Origin: Paraburkholderia humisilvae
GTDB taxonomy: Bacteria > Pseudomonadota > Gammaproteobacteria > Burkholderiales > Burkholderiaceae
NCBI RefSeq assembly: GCF_902859855.1
Contig: NZ_CADIKH010000012.1
Span: 62,001-126,000, forward strand
Reading direction: 5' to 3'
DNA: 64,000 bases
Shown here: piece after piece, positions 54,474-63,492 of the stretch
Position numbering within the stretch: position 1 is the first letter of the stretch
Layout of the letters: each line of letters begins with the position of its first letter
Position numbers and translations under genes: made by a program
The notes under the pieces: generated by a model
Seen by the model: the letters and a program-made list of their open reading frames with translations, nothing else
The model's database searches: none
Told to the model about the DNA's origin: nothing

Positions 54474-56000
54474 ATGATCGATGGGACGCCGGGTCCGCTG
54501 CTGCGGGTAGAGGGTGTTTCGAAGCAATACGGCGGCGTGCGGGCGCTGCAGGACGTGCAATTCGCCTGTCGCGCGGGCTCGATCCACGCGCTCCTCGGCG
54601 AGAACGGCGCGGGTAAGTCCACGTTCATCAAGATCCTCTCCGGCGTCGTCCAGCCCGACCGCGGCCGCATCTTTCTTGGCGGTGCGCCAGCCAGCTTCGC
54701 CACGCCCGGCGCGGCGGCGGACGCCGGAATATCCTGCATCTTCCAGGAGCTTTCGCTGCTGCCCGATCTCACCGTGGCCGACAATATCGGCATCACGCAT
54801 CCACCGCGCCGGTTCGGATTGATCGACAAGGCAGCACAGCGACGCAGAGCGGAACAGATGCTGGCGCGGGTTGGCGGCGAAGACATCCATCCGGCCGCCC
54901 CGGTGGCAAGCCTGCCGCTGTCGCGCCAGCAACTGGTCGAGATTGCCAAGGCTTTGGCGCGGCAACCCAAGGTGCTGATCCTCGACGAAGCCACCTCGGC
55001 CTTGACCGCCGCCGATGTTTCCAAGGTCTTCACGCTTCTGAAACGTCTGCGCGCGGAGGGCATGGCAATCATCTACATCTCGCACCGGATGCATGAGATC
55101 GCCGAACTTGCGGACGAGTGCACCGTGTTCCGCAACGGCCGCTACATCGAGACCTTCGCGGCCGGTACCCGCTCGGATGACGCGATCGTCGAGATGATGA
55201 TCGGCCGCGAATACGCGAGCGCGTTTCCGCCGCTCGGCGGGACGACGCGCGACGGAAAGCCCGCGCTTGCGGTCCGCCATCTTTCCTGGGCCGCAGAGTT
55301 AAAGGATATTTCGCTCGACGTGCATCGCGGCGAAGTGGTCGGCCTTGGCGGACTCGATGGCCAGGGCCAGCGACAGTTTCTGCTGGCGCTCTTTGGCGTG
55401 CTGCTCGGCGTCGAGGGCGAGATTGAAGTGGCCGGTAAGCCGGTGAAGATTTCGAGCCCCCGCGACGCGAAGTCGCGCGCGCTCGGTCTCGCGCTGATTC
55501 CAGAGGACCGCAAGAACGAAGGGCTGATGCTGCCGATGACGGTGCGCGAGAATTTGTCCTTTGCCGCGCTCGATGCGGTAAGCCGATTCGGCCGGATCGA
55601 CCGGAAAGCCGAAGTCGAGATGATCGATGCTGTGGTGCGCCAGCTGGCGATCAAGTCGGACGGGCTCGACGGCCCCGTGGCCGCGCTTTCCGGCGGGAAC
55701 CAGCAGAAGGTGGTGATCGGCAAATGGCTGATGACGAGGCCGCGCATTGTGCTGCTGAACGATCCGACCAGAGGGATCGACGTGGGCACCAAGCAGGAAA
55801 TCTATCAGTTGCTGCGGCGGCTCGCCGAACAAGGGACGGCGGTGCTGTTCTATTCCACCGACTACGACGAACTGATCGGTTGCTGCGACCGGGTCGCGAT
55901 CTTCTACGACGGCACCATCAGTCAAATGCTGCAAGGCGCCGAGCTCACCGAACGCAACCTGGTCGGCGCCGCGCTGAATCTGACATCGGCCGCGCAGTAA
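54474..56000 (+). CDS. Sugar ABC transporter ATP-binding protein with two ABC domains, RbsA-like
   Basis: A 508-residue tandem ABC ATPase. In the first half Walker A is GENGAGKSTFIKIL near residue 42, the signature is degenerate (LPLSRQQLVEIAKAL), and Walker B is VLILDEATSAL. In the second half Walker A is degenerate (GLDGQGQRQFLLAL) while the signature is canonical (LSGGNQQKVVIGKWL) with Walker B IVLLNDPTRGID. This pattern is normal for RbsA/MglA-type proteins. It follows the binding-protein gene by 57 bases and precedes two permease genes. Confidence 0.93.
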   Translation: MIDGTPGPLLRVEGVSKQYGGVRALQDVQFACRAGSIHALLGENGAGKSTFIKILSGVVQPDRGRIFLGGAPASFATPGAAADAGISCIFQELSLLPDLTVADNIGITHPPRRFGLIDKAAQRRRAEQMLARVGGEDIHPAAPVASLPLSRQQLVEIAKALARQPKVLILDEATSALTAADVSKVFTLLKRLRAEGMAIIYISHRMHEIAELADECTVFRNGRYIETFAAGTRSDDAIVEMMIGREYASAFPPLGGTTRDGKPALAVRHLSWAAELKDISLDVHRGEVVGLGGLDGQGQRQFLLALFGVLLGVEGEIEVAGKPVKISSPRDAKSRALGLALIPEDRKNEGLMLPMTVRENLSFAALDAVSRFGRIDRKAEVEMIDAVVRQLAIKSDGLDGPVAALSGGNQQKVVIGKWLMTRPRIVLLNDPTRGIDVGTKQEIYQLLRRLAEQGTAVLFYSTDYDELIGCCDRVAIFYDGTISQMLQGAELTERNLVGAALNLTSAAQ

Positions 56001-56061
56001 CACCTCGCGAGCACGACTCGAATGCCACACGTAACCGGACCAACGCCGAATGAGGGAGACC

Positions 56062-57057
56062 ATGACGGACAGACCGCGCAAAGGCAATTGGCGCTACTGG
56101 TTCGCGGCGCAGCGCGGCGCGCTGATCGCCGTGGCCATTTTCCTCGCGATGTTCGGCGTTTATGGCACGGCCCAGCCGATCGGTTTGACCGCCGATATCA
56201 TCAACACGGCGGCCAACAAGGGGGCGCTGTTGGCGCTCGTCGCGATGGCGCAGACGTTGCCGGTGCTGACCGGGGGGCTCGATCTTTCGGTCGGCATGAT
56301 CTTCATGCTGGCCAACTGCCTTGCATCGACGATCGTCATCGGCGGCCCGACGATGACCGCGCTCGGCATCATCGGCGTGCTCGCTGCGGGCCTGCTGTGC
56401 GGCCTTCTGAACGGGTTGATCGTCGTCTATGGCCGGTTGCAGCCGCTGATCGCTACGCTTGCGACCAGCGCGATCTATTTCGGCTTCGCCCTTGCGCTGC
56501 GTCCGCAGCCGGGTGGTGACATCAACAGCGATCTGGCCGATCTGATGACGCGCTCGACCTATGGCGTGCCCTCCTCGGTCCTGCTGCTGCTCGGCGCCGT
56601 CGTGTTCGTCTGGATGCCCTACCGGAATTCCACCCTCGGACGCGCGGCCTATGCGGTGGGGTCGTCGGAACAGGCGGCTTATATGTCCGGTGTCCCGATC
56701 GCGCGGGTCAAGCTTTCGGCGTATACGCTCGGCGGACTCTTCGCCGCTCTGGGCGGTCTCCTGCTAACGTGCATCACTTTTTCCGGCGAGGCGCGCGCCG
56801 CGCTCGGCGGCGATTACACGCTGAACTCGATCGCCGCGCTGGTGATCGGCGGCACCTCGCTCTTCGGTGGCTCAGGCGGCGCGGTCGGCTCCGTCTTCGG
56901 GGCTTTCGTGATGCGCACGGTGGGCGATCTGCTTGTCGTGTTCAATATCAATCCGGTGTTACAGCCGCTGTTTGTCGGTGTCGTTCTGCTGTTCGCGGTC
57001 AGCCTCGGCTCGCTTCGCTTGCTGCGTGTTCGCAACAAGCTGGACCTCTTCCGCTAG
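56062..57057 (+). CDS. Sugar ABC transporter permease 1, RbsC-like
   Basis: A 331-residue membrane protein with about 8-10 hydrophobic segments. The family hallmarks are LPVLTGGLDLSVGMIFMLANCLA near residue 75, RAAYAVGSSEQAAYMSGVPIARVKL, and LNSIAALVIGGTSLFGGSGGAVGS near 255. The start at 56062 (MTDRPRKGN) is preferred because GAGGGAG lies just before it; an ATG 4 codons earlier exists. It forms the pore with the second permease. Confidence 0.92.
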   Translation: MTDRPRKGNWRYWFAAQRGALIAVAIFLAMFGVYGTAQPIGLTADIINTAANKGALLALVAMAQTLPVLTGGLDLSVGMIFMLANCLASTIVIGGPTMTALGIIGVLAAGLLCGLLNGLIVVYGRLQPLIATLATSAIYFGFALALRPQPGGDINSDLADLMTRSTYGVPSSVLLLLGAVVFVWMPYRNSTLGRAAYAVGSSEQAAYMSGVPIARVKLSAYTLGGLFAALGGLLLTCITFSGEARAALGGDYTLNSIAALVIGGTSLFGGSGGAVGSVFGAFVMRTVGDLLVVFNINPVLQPLFVGVVLLFAVSLGSLRLLRVRNKLDLFR

Positions 57058-57065
57058 ATATCGCC

Positions 57066-58058
57066 ATGCTCCGCTCGTTGCCCAAGATCGACGCCGCGAC
57101 GCTGATCGCCTTCGGCTGCATCGTGCTGCTGCTTCTATTGGGCGCCGTGGCCAAGCCGGGCTTTCTGTCCGTCGGATATCTCGCGCAGCAACTCCAGGTC
57201 GCCTCCTTCCTCGGCACGATTGCGACGGGGGAGATGATCGTGATCCTGATGGGGCAGATTGACCTGTCGATCCCCTGGACGATCGCGATCGGCGGCATGA
57301 TGGCCACCGGTGCTTCAGGCATCCTCGGCCCCACGCTCGGCGTGCCGCTCGCGGTCCCGTTCGGGATCTTCTGCGGTGTCCTGGTTGGGGTCGTGAACGG
57401 CCTGGGGGTGGCCTATTTGCGGGCGCCTTCGATGATCTTCACGCTGGGTATGAATGCCGTCGCCCAAGGCCTGATGGTCTATCACACGGGCGGCTTCGCG
57501 CCGCAGGATCGAGCCACCGGGCTGATGATCGCGCTCGCTAGCGGCCAGCTGATTCCGGGCATCTCCAATCCGCTCCTCGTATGGATCGTGCTTGGGGCAG
57601 TCACGGTCTACATGCTGACGAACACGCGGCTCGGCCGCCAGATCTACGCGATCGGCAATCGGGAGCGGGCGGTGTTTCTCTCCGGCGTCGACAGCCGACG
57701 CGTTACCCTGATCGCCTTTGCGCTATCCGGCGCGTGCGCCGCGGCGGGCGGTGTGCTGCTTGCCGGCTGGGCGAATCGCTCCTATCAGGCAATGGGCGAC
57801 CCCTATCTGTTGCCCACGATCGCGGCGATCGTGCTGGGCGGCACGAATGTGCTCGGCGGCCGCGGCACCTATCTCGGCACCGTTGCGGGCGTGATCCTGA
57901 TCACGCTTCTGCAATCGATCCTCTCGGTGCTGCAACCGCAGGACTATTTTGCGGAGATCGGCATCAAGCTGCCGGCGGACGTCTTCCGCCAGGTGGTGTT
58001 CGGTCTCGTCATCATCGTGATGATGATGCTCTATGGTCGCGAAAGAGTGGTTCGCTAG
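57066..58058 (+). CDS. Sugar ABC transporter permease 2, RbsC-like
   Basis: A 330-residue paralogue of the first permease, starting 8 bases after its stop. Comparable segments are EMIVILMGQIDLSIPWTIAIGG, QIYAIGNRERAVFLSGVDSRRVTL and LPTIAAIVLGGTNVLGGRGTYLG. Two different permeases imply a heterodimeric channel, as in autoinducer-2 or some pentose importers, rather than the ribose homodimer. The ATG at 57066 has a weak ribosome-binding site, so coupling to permease 1 is likely. Confidence 0.92.
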   Translation: MLRSLPKIDAATLIAFGCIVLLLLLGAVAKPGFLSVGYLAQQLQVASFLGTIATGEMIVILMGQIDLSIPWTIAIGGMMATGASGILGPTLGVPLAVPFGIFCGVLVGVVNGLGVAYLRAPSMIFTLGMNAVAQGLMVYHTGGFAPQDRATGLMIALASGQLIPGISNPLLVWIVLGAVTVYMLTNTRLGRQIYAIGNRERAVFLSGVDSRRVTLIAFALSGACAAAGGVLLAGWANRSYQAMGDPYLLPTIAAIVLGGTNVLGGRGTYLGTVAGVILITLLQSILSVLQPQDYFAEIGIKLPADVFRQVVFGLVIIVMMMLYGRERVVR

Positions 58059-58099
58059 CAGCGTGGCCAGTGGCTCAAGCGCAAGACGCCGCTGGGAGA

Positions 58100-58378
58100 C
58101 TAGCGATAGTTCACAAAGTTGATGATGTCGTTGAGGAACCACGGCAGAATCAGCTGCGTGTCGGGATCGCTGACGCCGACGCTCAGCCTCGGCGGCTTTG
58201 ACGCTGAGCCACCGGACATCACACTGTCGGGCATGTGCAGAAGGTAGGAATCCGTTTCGGTTGAACCCGCCCGGGCCGTCTGATGGGTCGCGGTCTCGGG
58301 CGCCCCTGTCGACGTGCAGCCGGCGGTCAACATGATGAGGGCCACTGCGAAACAAATCGGGTTCGCCGTGAGGGTCAT
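58100..58378 (-). CDS. Small lipoprotein overlapping the EAL gene
   Basis: A 92-residue protein with a lipoprotein signal peptide: MTLTANPICFAVALIMLTAGC ends in the lipobox LTAGC (the leader is listed only to its Cys). The mature part is Thr/Ser-rich and ends PDTQLILPWFLNDIINFVNYR, which looks like a conserved tail. The ATG overlaps the EAL gene stop in ATGA (58375-58378), so translation is probably coupled. A link to cyclic-di-GMP signalling or envelope change is suggested only by this overlap. Function unknown. Confidence 0.7.
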   Translation of the reverse strand: MTLTANPICFAVALIMLTAGCTSTGAPETATHQTARAGSTETDSYLLHMPDSVMSGGSASKPPRLSVGVSDPDTQLILPWFLNDIINFVNYR

Positions 58379-60003
58379 TGAATATGCGCCCCACTTTGTC
58401 GTGACGACGCCCGAGCATCGGCACCCCAACCTTTTTGATGCAACTCCCGATACCTGGCTAGCCAGGCGAACAGGTCGTTCGCGGACATCGCCTTTGCGAA
58501 ATACCACCCTTGCGCATACTGCACGCCTTTCTCCATCAGGTAGGTGATCTGCGACGCCGACTGCACACCCTCCGCAACGATTTCCAGACCCAGCTCATGC
58601 GCCATCGCGATGATATGCGGCGCAACAACACTGGAGGCCGTATCTTGCGCTATCGTGTCGACAAACGATTTGTCAATCTTTAGCACATCGACCTGAAAGG
58701 TTTGCAGATAGGAAAGGCTCGAATAGCCGGTCCCAAAGTCATCAATATAGACCGGATGACCTGCGGCCCTGAACGCGGCAATCACACCACGCGTGACATC
58801 CGCATGCATGAAGCTGCGCTCGGTTGCTTCGATTCGCAGCTGCGCGGCGGCGATGCCTGTTCCCGTCAGCGCTGTCGTGAGAATAGCAAGGAAGCGGTCG
58901 CTCCTCAGATCTTCGCTGCTTAGATTGATCGAGCAGTAAAACGACGGATTCGAACGCAACCATCCGACGAGTTCCGATAAGGCCTTATGCAGGACGAGAT
59001 CGGTCAACGGTTGGATCAGGTGATGTTCTTCGGCAACCGTGACAAACACCTCGGGTGGCACGAAACTGCCATGCAGCTTCCATCTCACCAGCGCCTCGAC
59101 GCCGACACACTCGTTATCGGCTAACCGGATGATGGGCTGATAGAACACGTCCAGCTTCTTTCGCGCGATCGCCCATTGCAGCGTTGCGGGAAAAGAAAGT
59201 AGCCGGGAGATGCGCCTGAACATAAACCAGCCGGTCGCGGCGCCCGCAACCACGCCAATCGAAAGCCAGATGACCAGCAACTTCGGCCAGTCGCCGACGA
59301 GGCTGCTGCGTGCGGACTTGACTACGATGACGAGTGGTCTTGTCGAAGAATGCGCAATGGCGTAGTTCCAGCGATCGCTTTTCAGGTTACCGTTGCGTTT
59401 CCATGCGTCGAGCATTTCGCGTGCGTCGGCGCCCGGCGACACGGACAGCACCGTGCCGGTTTCGGTATTGATCGCGGCGATCGGGCGGCCGGCCGGATCA
59501 ATCGGGTCCACAAACGCCGCCGGGTCCACTGAAACGTAATGGCCGTCGCGGCCGATCAGGATGTCCTCGCGTACGTCGCTCAACGGACTCTTCCGCTTGA
59601 ACCACACAAGATAACCATCGTTGGTTTGCCAGTCCGGCGGCGGTAGCACCATGCCTTTTGATCGAACGTCGCCAAGCAGCGGCGAGCATAGGTACTGCCC
59701 ATCGGCGTAACTGCCCGCATCCTGGACATACCGGTAGTTGAAGATCACACGCGCAGCCTGTGCAAGGCTGGACGGCGAGCAGGACGGGCCGGATACCCGA
59801 CCCAGATCGAACAACGCGGAGAATGCCTGATACGTAACCAGATCCGCGCGCATCAGCGCCTGCTCGGCGAATCCGCTCAGTTCCTGCCGGTCCCGTCGTT
59901 GGGCATCTTTATTCGCAACGTACAGGCTCGTCAGGACAGGCGCTATCGTCGCTATACACGCTAATGCGATCGAAGCGGAAACCACCATGATGCGCCTGAT
60001 CAT
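58375..60003 (-). CDS. EAL-domain cyclic-di-GMP phosphodiesterase with periplasmic CSS-type sensor
   Basis: A 542-residue membrane protein. A first transmembrane helix (ASIALACIATIAPVLTSLYV) is followed by a ~200-residue periplasmic domain with Cys in SGPSCSPSSL and GQYLCSPLLG, the CSS arrangement of PdeB/PdeC-like enzymes. A second helix (LVIWLSIGVVAGAATGWFMF) is near residue 235. The cytoplasmic EAL domain has YQPIIRLADNECVGVEALVRW, the loop IDDFGTGYSSLSYL, and EGVQSASQITYL, all needed for catalysis. The start at 60003 (MIRRIMVV) has GGAA upstream. Disulfide state in the periplasm probably controls activity, as known for the family. Confidence 0.92.
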   Translation of the reverse strand: MIRRIMVVSASIALACIATIAPVLTSLYVANKDAQRRDRQELSGFAEQALMRADLVTYQAFSALFDLGRVSGPSCSPSSLAQAARVIFNYRYVQDAGSYADGQYLCSPLLGDVRSKGMVLPPPDWQTNDGYLVWFKRKSPLSDVREDILIGRDGHYVSVDPAAFVDPIDPAGRPIAAINTETGTVLSVSPGADAREMLDAWKRNGNLKSDRWNYAIAHSSTRPLVIVVKSARSSLVGDWPKLLVIWLSIGVVAGAATGWFMFRRISRLLSFPATLQWAIARKKLDVFYQPIIRLADNECVGVEALVRWKLHGSFVPPEVFVTVAEEHHLIQPLTDLVLHKALSELVGWLRSNPSFYCSINLSSEDLRSDRFLAILTTALTGTGIAAAQLRIEATERSFMHADVTRGVIAAFRAAGHPVYIDDFGTGYSSLSYLQTFQVDVLKIDKSFVDTIAQDTASSVVAPHIIAMAHELGLEIVAEGVQSASQITYLMEKGVQYAQGWYFAKAMSANDLFAWLARYRELHQKGWGADARASSRQSGAHIQ

Positions 60004-60313
60004 TTTGCGTTCCGTATCGATCGATTGACAGAGAGGCGACGGTCGGTTGTCCGACCGGTCGCTCACTGGCTTCGGTGTCCCGTAGCGTACCGTTCACGTC
60101 GAAGAATAGTATCTGGCGCCAGGTTTTCAATTGACTGGTGAAACGACGCGTCAGTCTCGATGTCACATGGAAGCTTAATTCGCGCGACAATACCCCGTCG
60201 TGCCACTGCAATACGTGATTTAGCATAGTCGTCCCCAGATTCGCTGCCCGGTATTCGTTGTCGTTCCCAGTCGCCTGCAACCGGCCTGGTAATCCACGTT
60301 TAAGGAGTGCGTT
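60004..60313. other. Divergent intergenic region between EAL and amidohydrolase genes
   Basis: 310 bases that should hold both promoters. A minus-strand frame covering much of it (from about 60226) has no recognisable fold, and its extension would overlap the EAL start, so I do not call it. AAGGAG precedes the amidohydrolase start. Confidence 0.4.
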
Positions 60314-61777
60314 ATGTCCTGGCGAAAATACGGTGGAATCACGTCGAACAGTTCGTCCCCCTGCCTTTGCGACAAGACGCTGGCGCAGTATGCGAACCGG
60401 CGTATCAGTGCCGATCTGTCACGCCGCGGATTTGTCGCCGGCATGGCGGCTTCGATGTTGAGCCTCATCCTGCCGGACCTCGGCAAGGCTCAAGGGATCA
60501 GCCCGCCTGAAGCGCCCGCCCGTCCGGTGACGTTCACGAACTTGAGGCTATTCGACGGCAAGTCGTCCACGTTGCGCTCCGGGCTTTACATGTCCATCGA
60601 CGGAAGCCGGATCGGCCATATCGGGACGGGACAGCCGCCTTCAGCCGACAACCGGATGGTGATCGACTGCGGCAACAAGGTCATGATTCCCGGCCTCATC
60701 GACATGCACTGGCATGCGTTGCTCGCAGCACTCCCCATTCAGGTCTTGCTCCAGGCGGACATGGGCTTCGTCTATCTTGCGGCAAGCGGTGAAGCCGAGC
60801 GTACGCTGCTGCGGGGCTTCACGACGATTCGCGATGTGGGCGGTCCGTCATTCGTATTGAAACAGGCGATCGATGGCGGCCTGATCAGCGGACCCCGCAT
60901 CTATCCGTCCGGTCCGATGATCACCACGACCGGCGGACATGGCGATTTTCGGCCGCTTTCGGACATTCCGCGCTCTGGCGGTCAGGTCACGAGGATGGAA
61001 CAGGAAGGCGGCTTTGCGATCGCCGATTCGGAGGACGAAGTCCGCCTTCGGGTTCGCGAACAATTCCTGCAAGGGGCGTCGCAGGTCAAGCTGGTCGGAT
61101 GCGGCGGCGTGTCGACGCCGCGCAGCCCGCTCGACATGCTGACGTTCACTCAACCCCAATTGCGCGCCGCTGTCGAAACGGCGGCCGATTGGGGCACCTA
61201 TGTGGCCGTCCATGCGTACACCCCGGAGGCCGTTCAACGTTCCCTTTCGGCGGGCGTTCAGTGCATCGAACATGGACACCTGATGGATGACAGGACCGCG
61301 GCACTGATGGCAAAGAACGACACGTGGCTGAGTACCCAGCCGTTCGTCGATGAAAACGATGCCGCCGCGCTGACCGAACCGAGCCGTAGCAAGTTTCTGG
61401 AAGTGATCGCGGGCACAGACTCCACTTACAAGCTTGCGCGCAAGCACGGCATCAAAACGGCCTTCGGCACGGATCTGATTTTTTCGCCGGTTCTCGCGAC
61501 ACGTCAGGGCGTCATGTTGACCCACCTGAAACGGTGGTATTCGCCAGTCGAGGCGTTGACCATGGCGACCGGCGCTAACGGCCAGCTACTTGCGCTGTCG
61601 AAGGAGCGCAACCCGTATCCGGGGAAACTCGGTGTGCTCGAAGAGGGGGCGTACGCCGATTTATTGCTTGTCGATGGGAATCCACTCGAGAATCTGGACC
61701 TGATCGCCAACCCGGATCAAAACCTGCGGATCGTGATGAAAGACGGCCGGGTCTACAAGAACACGATCGCGGCTTAG
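60314..61777 (+). CDS. Exported amidohydrolase, imidazolonepropionase/prolidase-like
   Basis: A 487-residue metal-dependent hydrolase. Metal ligands are the HxH of PGLIDMHWHALLA near residue 140, a probable carbamylated Lys in SQVKLVGCGG near 255, His residues in YVAVHAYTPEAV and CIEHGHLM, and Asp in AFGTDLIF near 385. These fit the Xaa-Pro dipeptidase/imidazolonepropionase-like group. A twin-arginine motif SRRGFVAGMAASMLSLIL lies near residue 36, so it is probably exported folded by Tat; the ~35 residues before it are unusually long. AAGGAG precedes the ATG. Substrate unknown. Confidence 0.87.
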   Translation: MSWRKYGGITSNSSSPCLCDKTLAQYANRRISADLSRRGFVAGMAASMLSLILPDLGKAQGISPPEAPARPVTFTNLRLFDGKSSTLRSGLYMSIDGSRIGHIGTGQPPSADNRMVIDCGNKVMIPGLIDMHWHALLAALPIQVLLQADMGFVYLAASGEAERTLLRGFTTIRDVGGPSFVLKQAIDGGLISGPRIYPSGPMITTTGGHGDFRPLSDIPRSGGQVTRMEQEGGFAIADSEDEVRLRVREQFLQGASQVKLVGCGGVSTPRSPLDMLTFTQPQLRAAVETAADWGTYVAVHAYTPEAVQRSLSAGVQCIEHGHLMDDRTAALMAKNDTWLSTQPFVDENDAAALTEPSRSKFLEVIAGTDSTYKLARKHGIKTAFGTDLIFSPVLATRQGVMLTHLKRWYSPVEALTMATGANGQLLALSKERNPYPGKLGVLEEGAYADLLLVDGNPLENLDLIANPDQNLRIVMKDGRVYKNTIAA

Positions 61778-61882
61778 AGTCGGCTGGGTCGCGGCGTCGA
61801 TGTGAAACGCGGCCAGCGGAGCCTCGGTGGGTGGCAACCCTTTTACACGAGGTTCACCCCGCTGACCGAACGACATGACAAA

Positions 61883-63049
61883 TCAGTGACTCATGTCGTC
61901 AAACGGCAGACTCCATGAAGTGATGTTGGGGACGTTATCGTCGACGGCCGCAAAATGCACGATTCCATTGCTCACCTGCGAGAAGGCAAGCCCAAAGGCC
62001 CCCCCCTGCGCGGGATCCATCGAGATCTGGGCGACGAAGCGCCCCTGCGGCGTGAACTCGACGACTTCGCTCGGTTGATTGGGATCGCCGTTAACGGCAT
62101 CGCCATTAGCGGTGAACAGATGGCCGTTCGGGCCAAGCGCAAGTGCAAGCGGGCCATGCAGGTGTTGATTGTCAGCATAGATCAGCACGCCCTTGCCGCC
62201 ATCGTGCCGGCTACTGCCTGCGCCAAACACCGCAAAGACCGCATTGTCGACTGTCGACGCCACGTACAGGACGTCCCGTTGCGGATCGTAGGCGAGTCCA
62301 GTCGGCCCGACCACCAGCGCGGCAGGATCCGCGCGGAACGGATAGCCTGATGCGACCCGCGTGCTGCCTTGCAGACGCACACCGTTACTGTCGATCGTGA
62401 TGTCTAGACGCACCACCGTCCCGTTGAGCACATTCGATACGAACACCTTCGCGTGATCGCCGAGATCGAAGATCGTCAAATCCCAAGGTCCGTCGAGACC
62501 CGCGTTCGCGGGCGTCCATTGCGTGACGACATTCCCCGCCCGGTTGAGCACCAGCAGCGACCCGGGCTGAATGGTCGCGAACGTGCCGTCCGTGGTGGGC
62601 ACGTTCCCGACCAGTACGAAGCCGGCGCGCAGCACGCCTAGCGCTGTCGTCAGGCCCAGTCCCGCCGGGCCCTGGAAGAACACGGTGGGATTTCCGTTCG
62701 GCACGATCTTGACGATCGTCGTGCCGGTGCCCTGGAGATTCTTCACGTTGTTGAAATTGGACACGAGCAGGTCGCTCGCGCCAATGGTGCCGTGAGCGGG
62801 GAATCCTTGCGGCACAAAAGCGACACCATACGGATTGACGTCGCCGTTCACCGGCACTGTGGACGATGTGACCGTTGCGGGAGGTAGTAACCGACTATCG
62901 TCGGCAAGGACGGGGCCGATTGACTCGTACGCGATAAACGTACAAAGCACGACCGTCAATGCGGCTTTCGCTACATCTTTCCGGTAAGCGGCATGCAGGC
63001 TCAGCCGTCGTTCAGCGGTGCGTACGGAGTCAGCGTAAGTGCGAATCAT
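61883..63049 (-). CDS. Exported NHL-type beta-propeller protein
   Basis: A 388-residue protein with an N-terminal hydrophobic segment (VAKAALTVVLCTFIAYESIG) and repeated propeller strands: NPYGVAFVPQGFPAHG, SDLLVSNFNN, GLDGPWDLTIFDLGDHAKVFVSN, GPTGLAYDPQRDVLYVAST and GPLALALGPNGHLFTANGD. The repeats resemble NHL/SMP-30-like six-bladed propellers. No catalytic residues are evident. The start at 63049 (MIRTYADSVR) has GGAG 7 bases upstream; a longer frame to 63418 is a shadow. It is convergent with the amidohydrolase gene, about 105 bases apart. Probably periplasmic; function unknown. Confidence 0.82.
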   Translation of the reverse strand: MIRTYADSVRTAERRLSLHAAYRKDVAKAALTVVLCTFIAYESIGPVLADDSRLLPPATVTSSTVPVNGDVNPYGVAFVPQGFPAHGTIGASDLLVSNFNNVKNLQGTGTTIVKIVPNGNPTVFFQGPAGLGLTTALGVLRAGFVLVGNVPTTDGTFATIQPGSLLVLNRAGNVVTQWTPANAGLDGPWDLTIFDLGDHAKVFVSNVLNGTVVRLDITIDSNGVRLQGSTRVASGYPFRADPAALVVGPTGLAYDPQRDVLYVASTVDNAVFAVFGAGSSRHDGGKGVLIYADNQHLHGPLALALGPNGHLFTANGDAVNGDPNQPSEVVEFTPQGRFVAQISMDPAQGGAFGLAFSQVSNGIVHFAAVDDNVPNITSWSLPFDDMSH

Positions 63050-63492
63050 GACGATTCTCCATGGAGGTCGCGGCCACAAGCACGCCACTGGACACCGGAG
63101 ATGGCATGGATCAGCCGCCACGGTTTCGACCTTCGCTGAATGACCTGAATGCGCGTACCCGCCGCCACACGTGTCCATGCGGCGCGCGGCATCAGCGCAG
63201 GCCGATCGCTCTACCGGTGCGCGAGAAGCAAGCGGGCGCCCGACTGTGATGAACGCGCCTCGGCGGAACGTGCTGCTTAAACGATCCGCCTGCGACAGAA
63301 ATTCCGCGCCAATTGAAACGACACAGGGGGTCGAGCGCTTGCGCATCGCGGCGTGGCCATGCAATAGCCATCGACCGCTGTCATAGTGGAAAACCCGTGA
63401 CTCCCCTTCAGAAGCCACCGTTCGCTGCCGTAGACGCAGTCTGGTTTCATGCTTACGACAATCAGACCCCGAGCACCCCCCGGAAGATCACC
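63050..63492. other. Divergent intergenic region before the PAS-sensor gene
   Basis: 443 bases between the NHL-type gene and the PAS gene. Short frames on both strands lack ribosome-binding sites and recognisable folds. It must contain both promoters, but no strong -35/-10 pair stands out. Confidence 0.35.

Noticed and set aside
53424..55280. A 618-codon minus-strand open frame across the sugar binding protein and ATPase genes
   Set aside because: It is the complement of two clear coding genes, is full of Arg/His/Ala as expected of a high-GC shadow frame, and has no fold or ribosome-binding site.
59909..60280. A 123-codon minus-strand frame overlapping the EAL gene start
   Set aside because: It would overlap the EAL N-terminus in another frame; no known fold. 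Its upstream 75 codons remain unexplained but unsupported.
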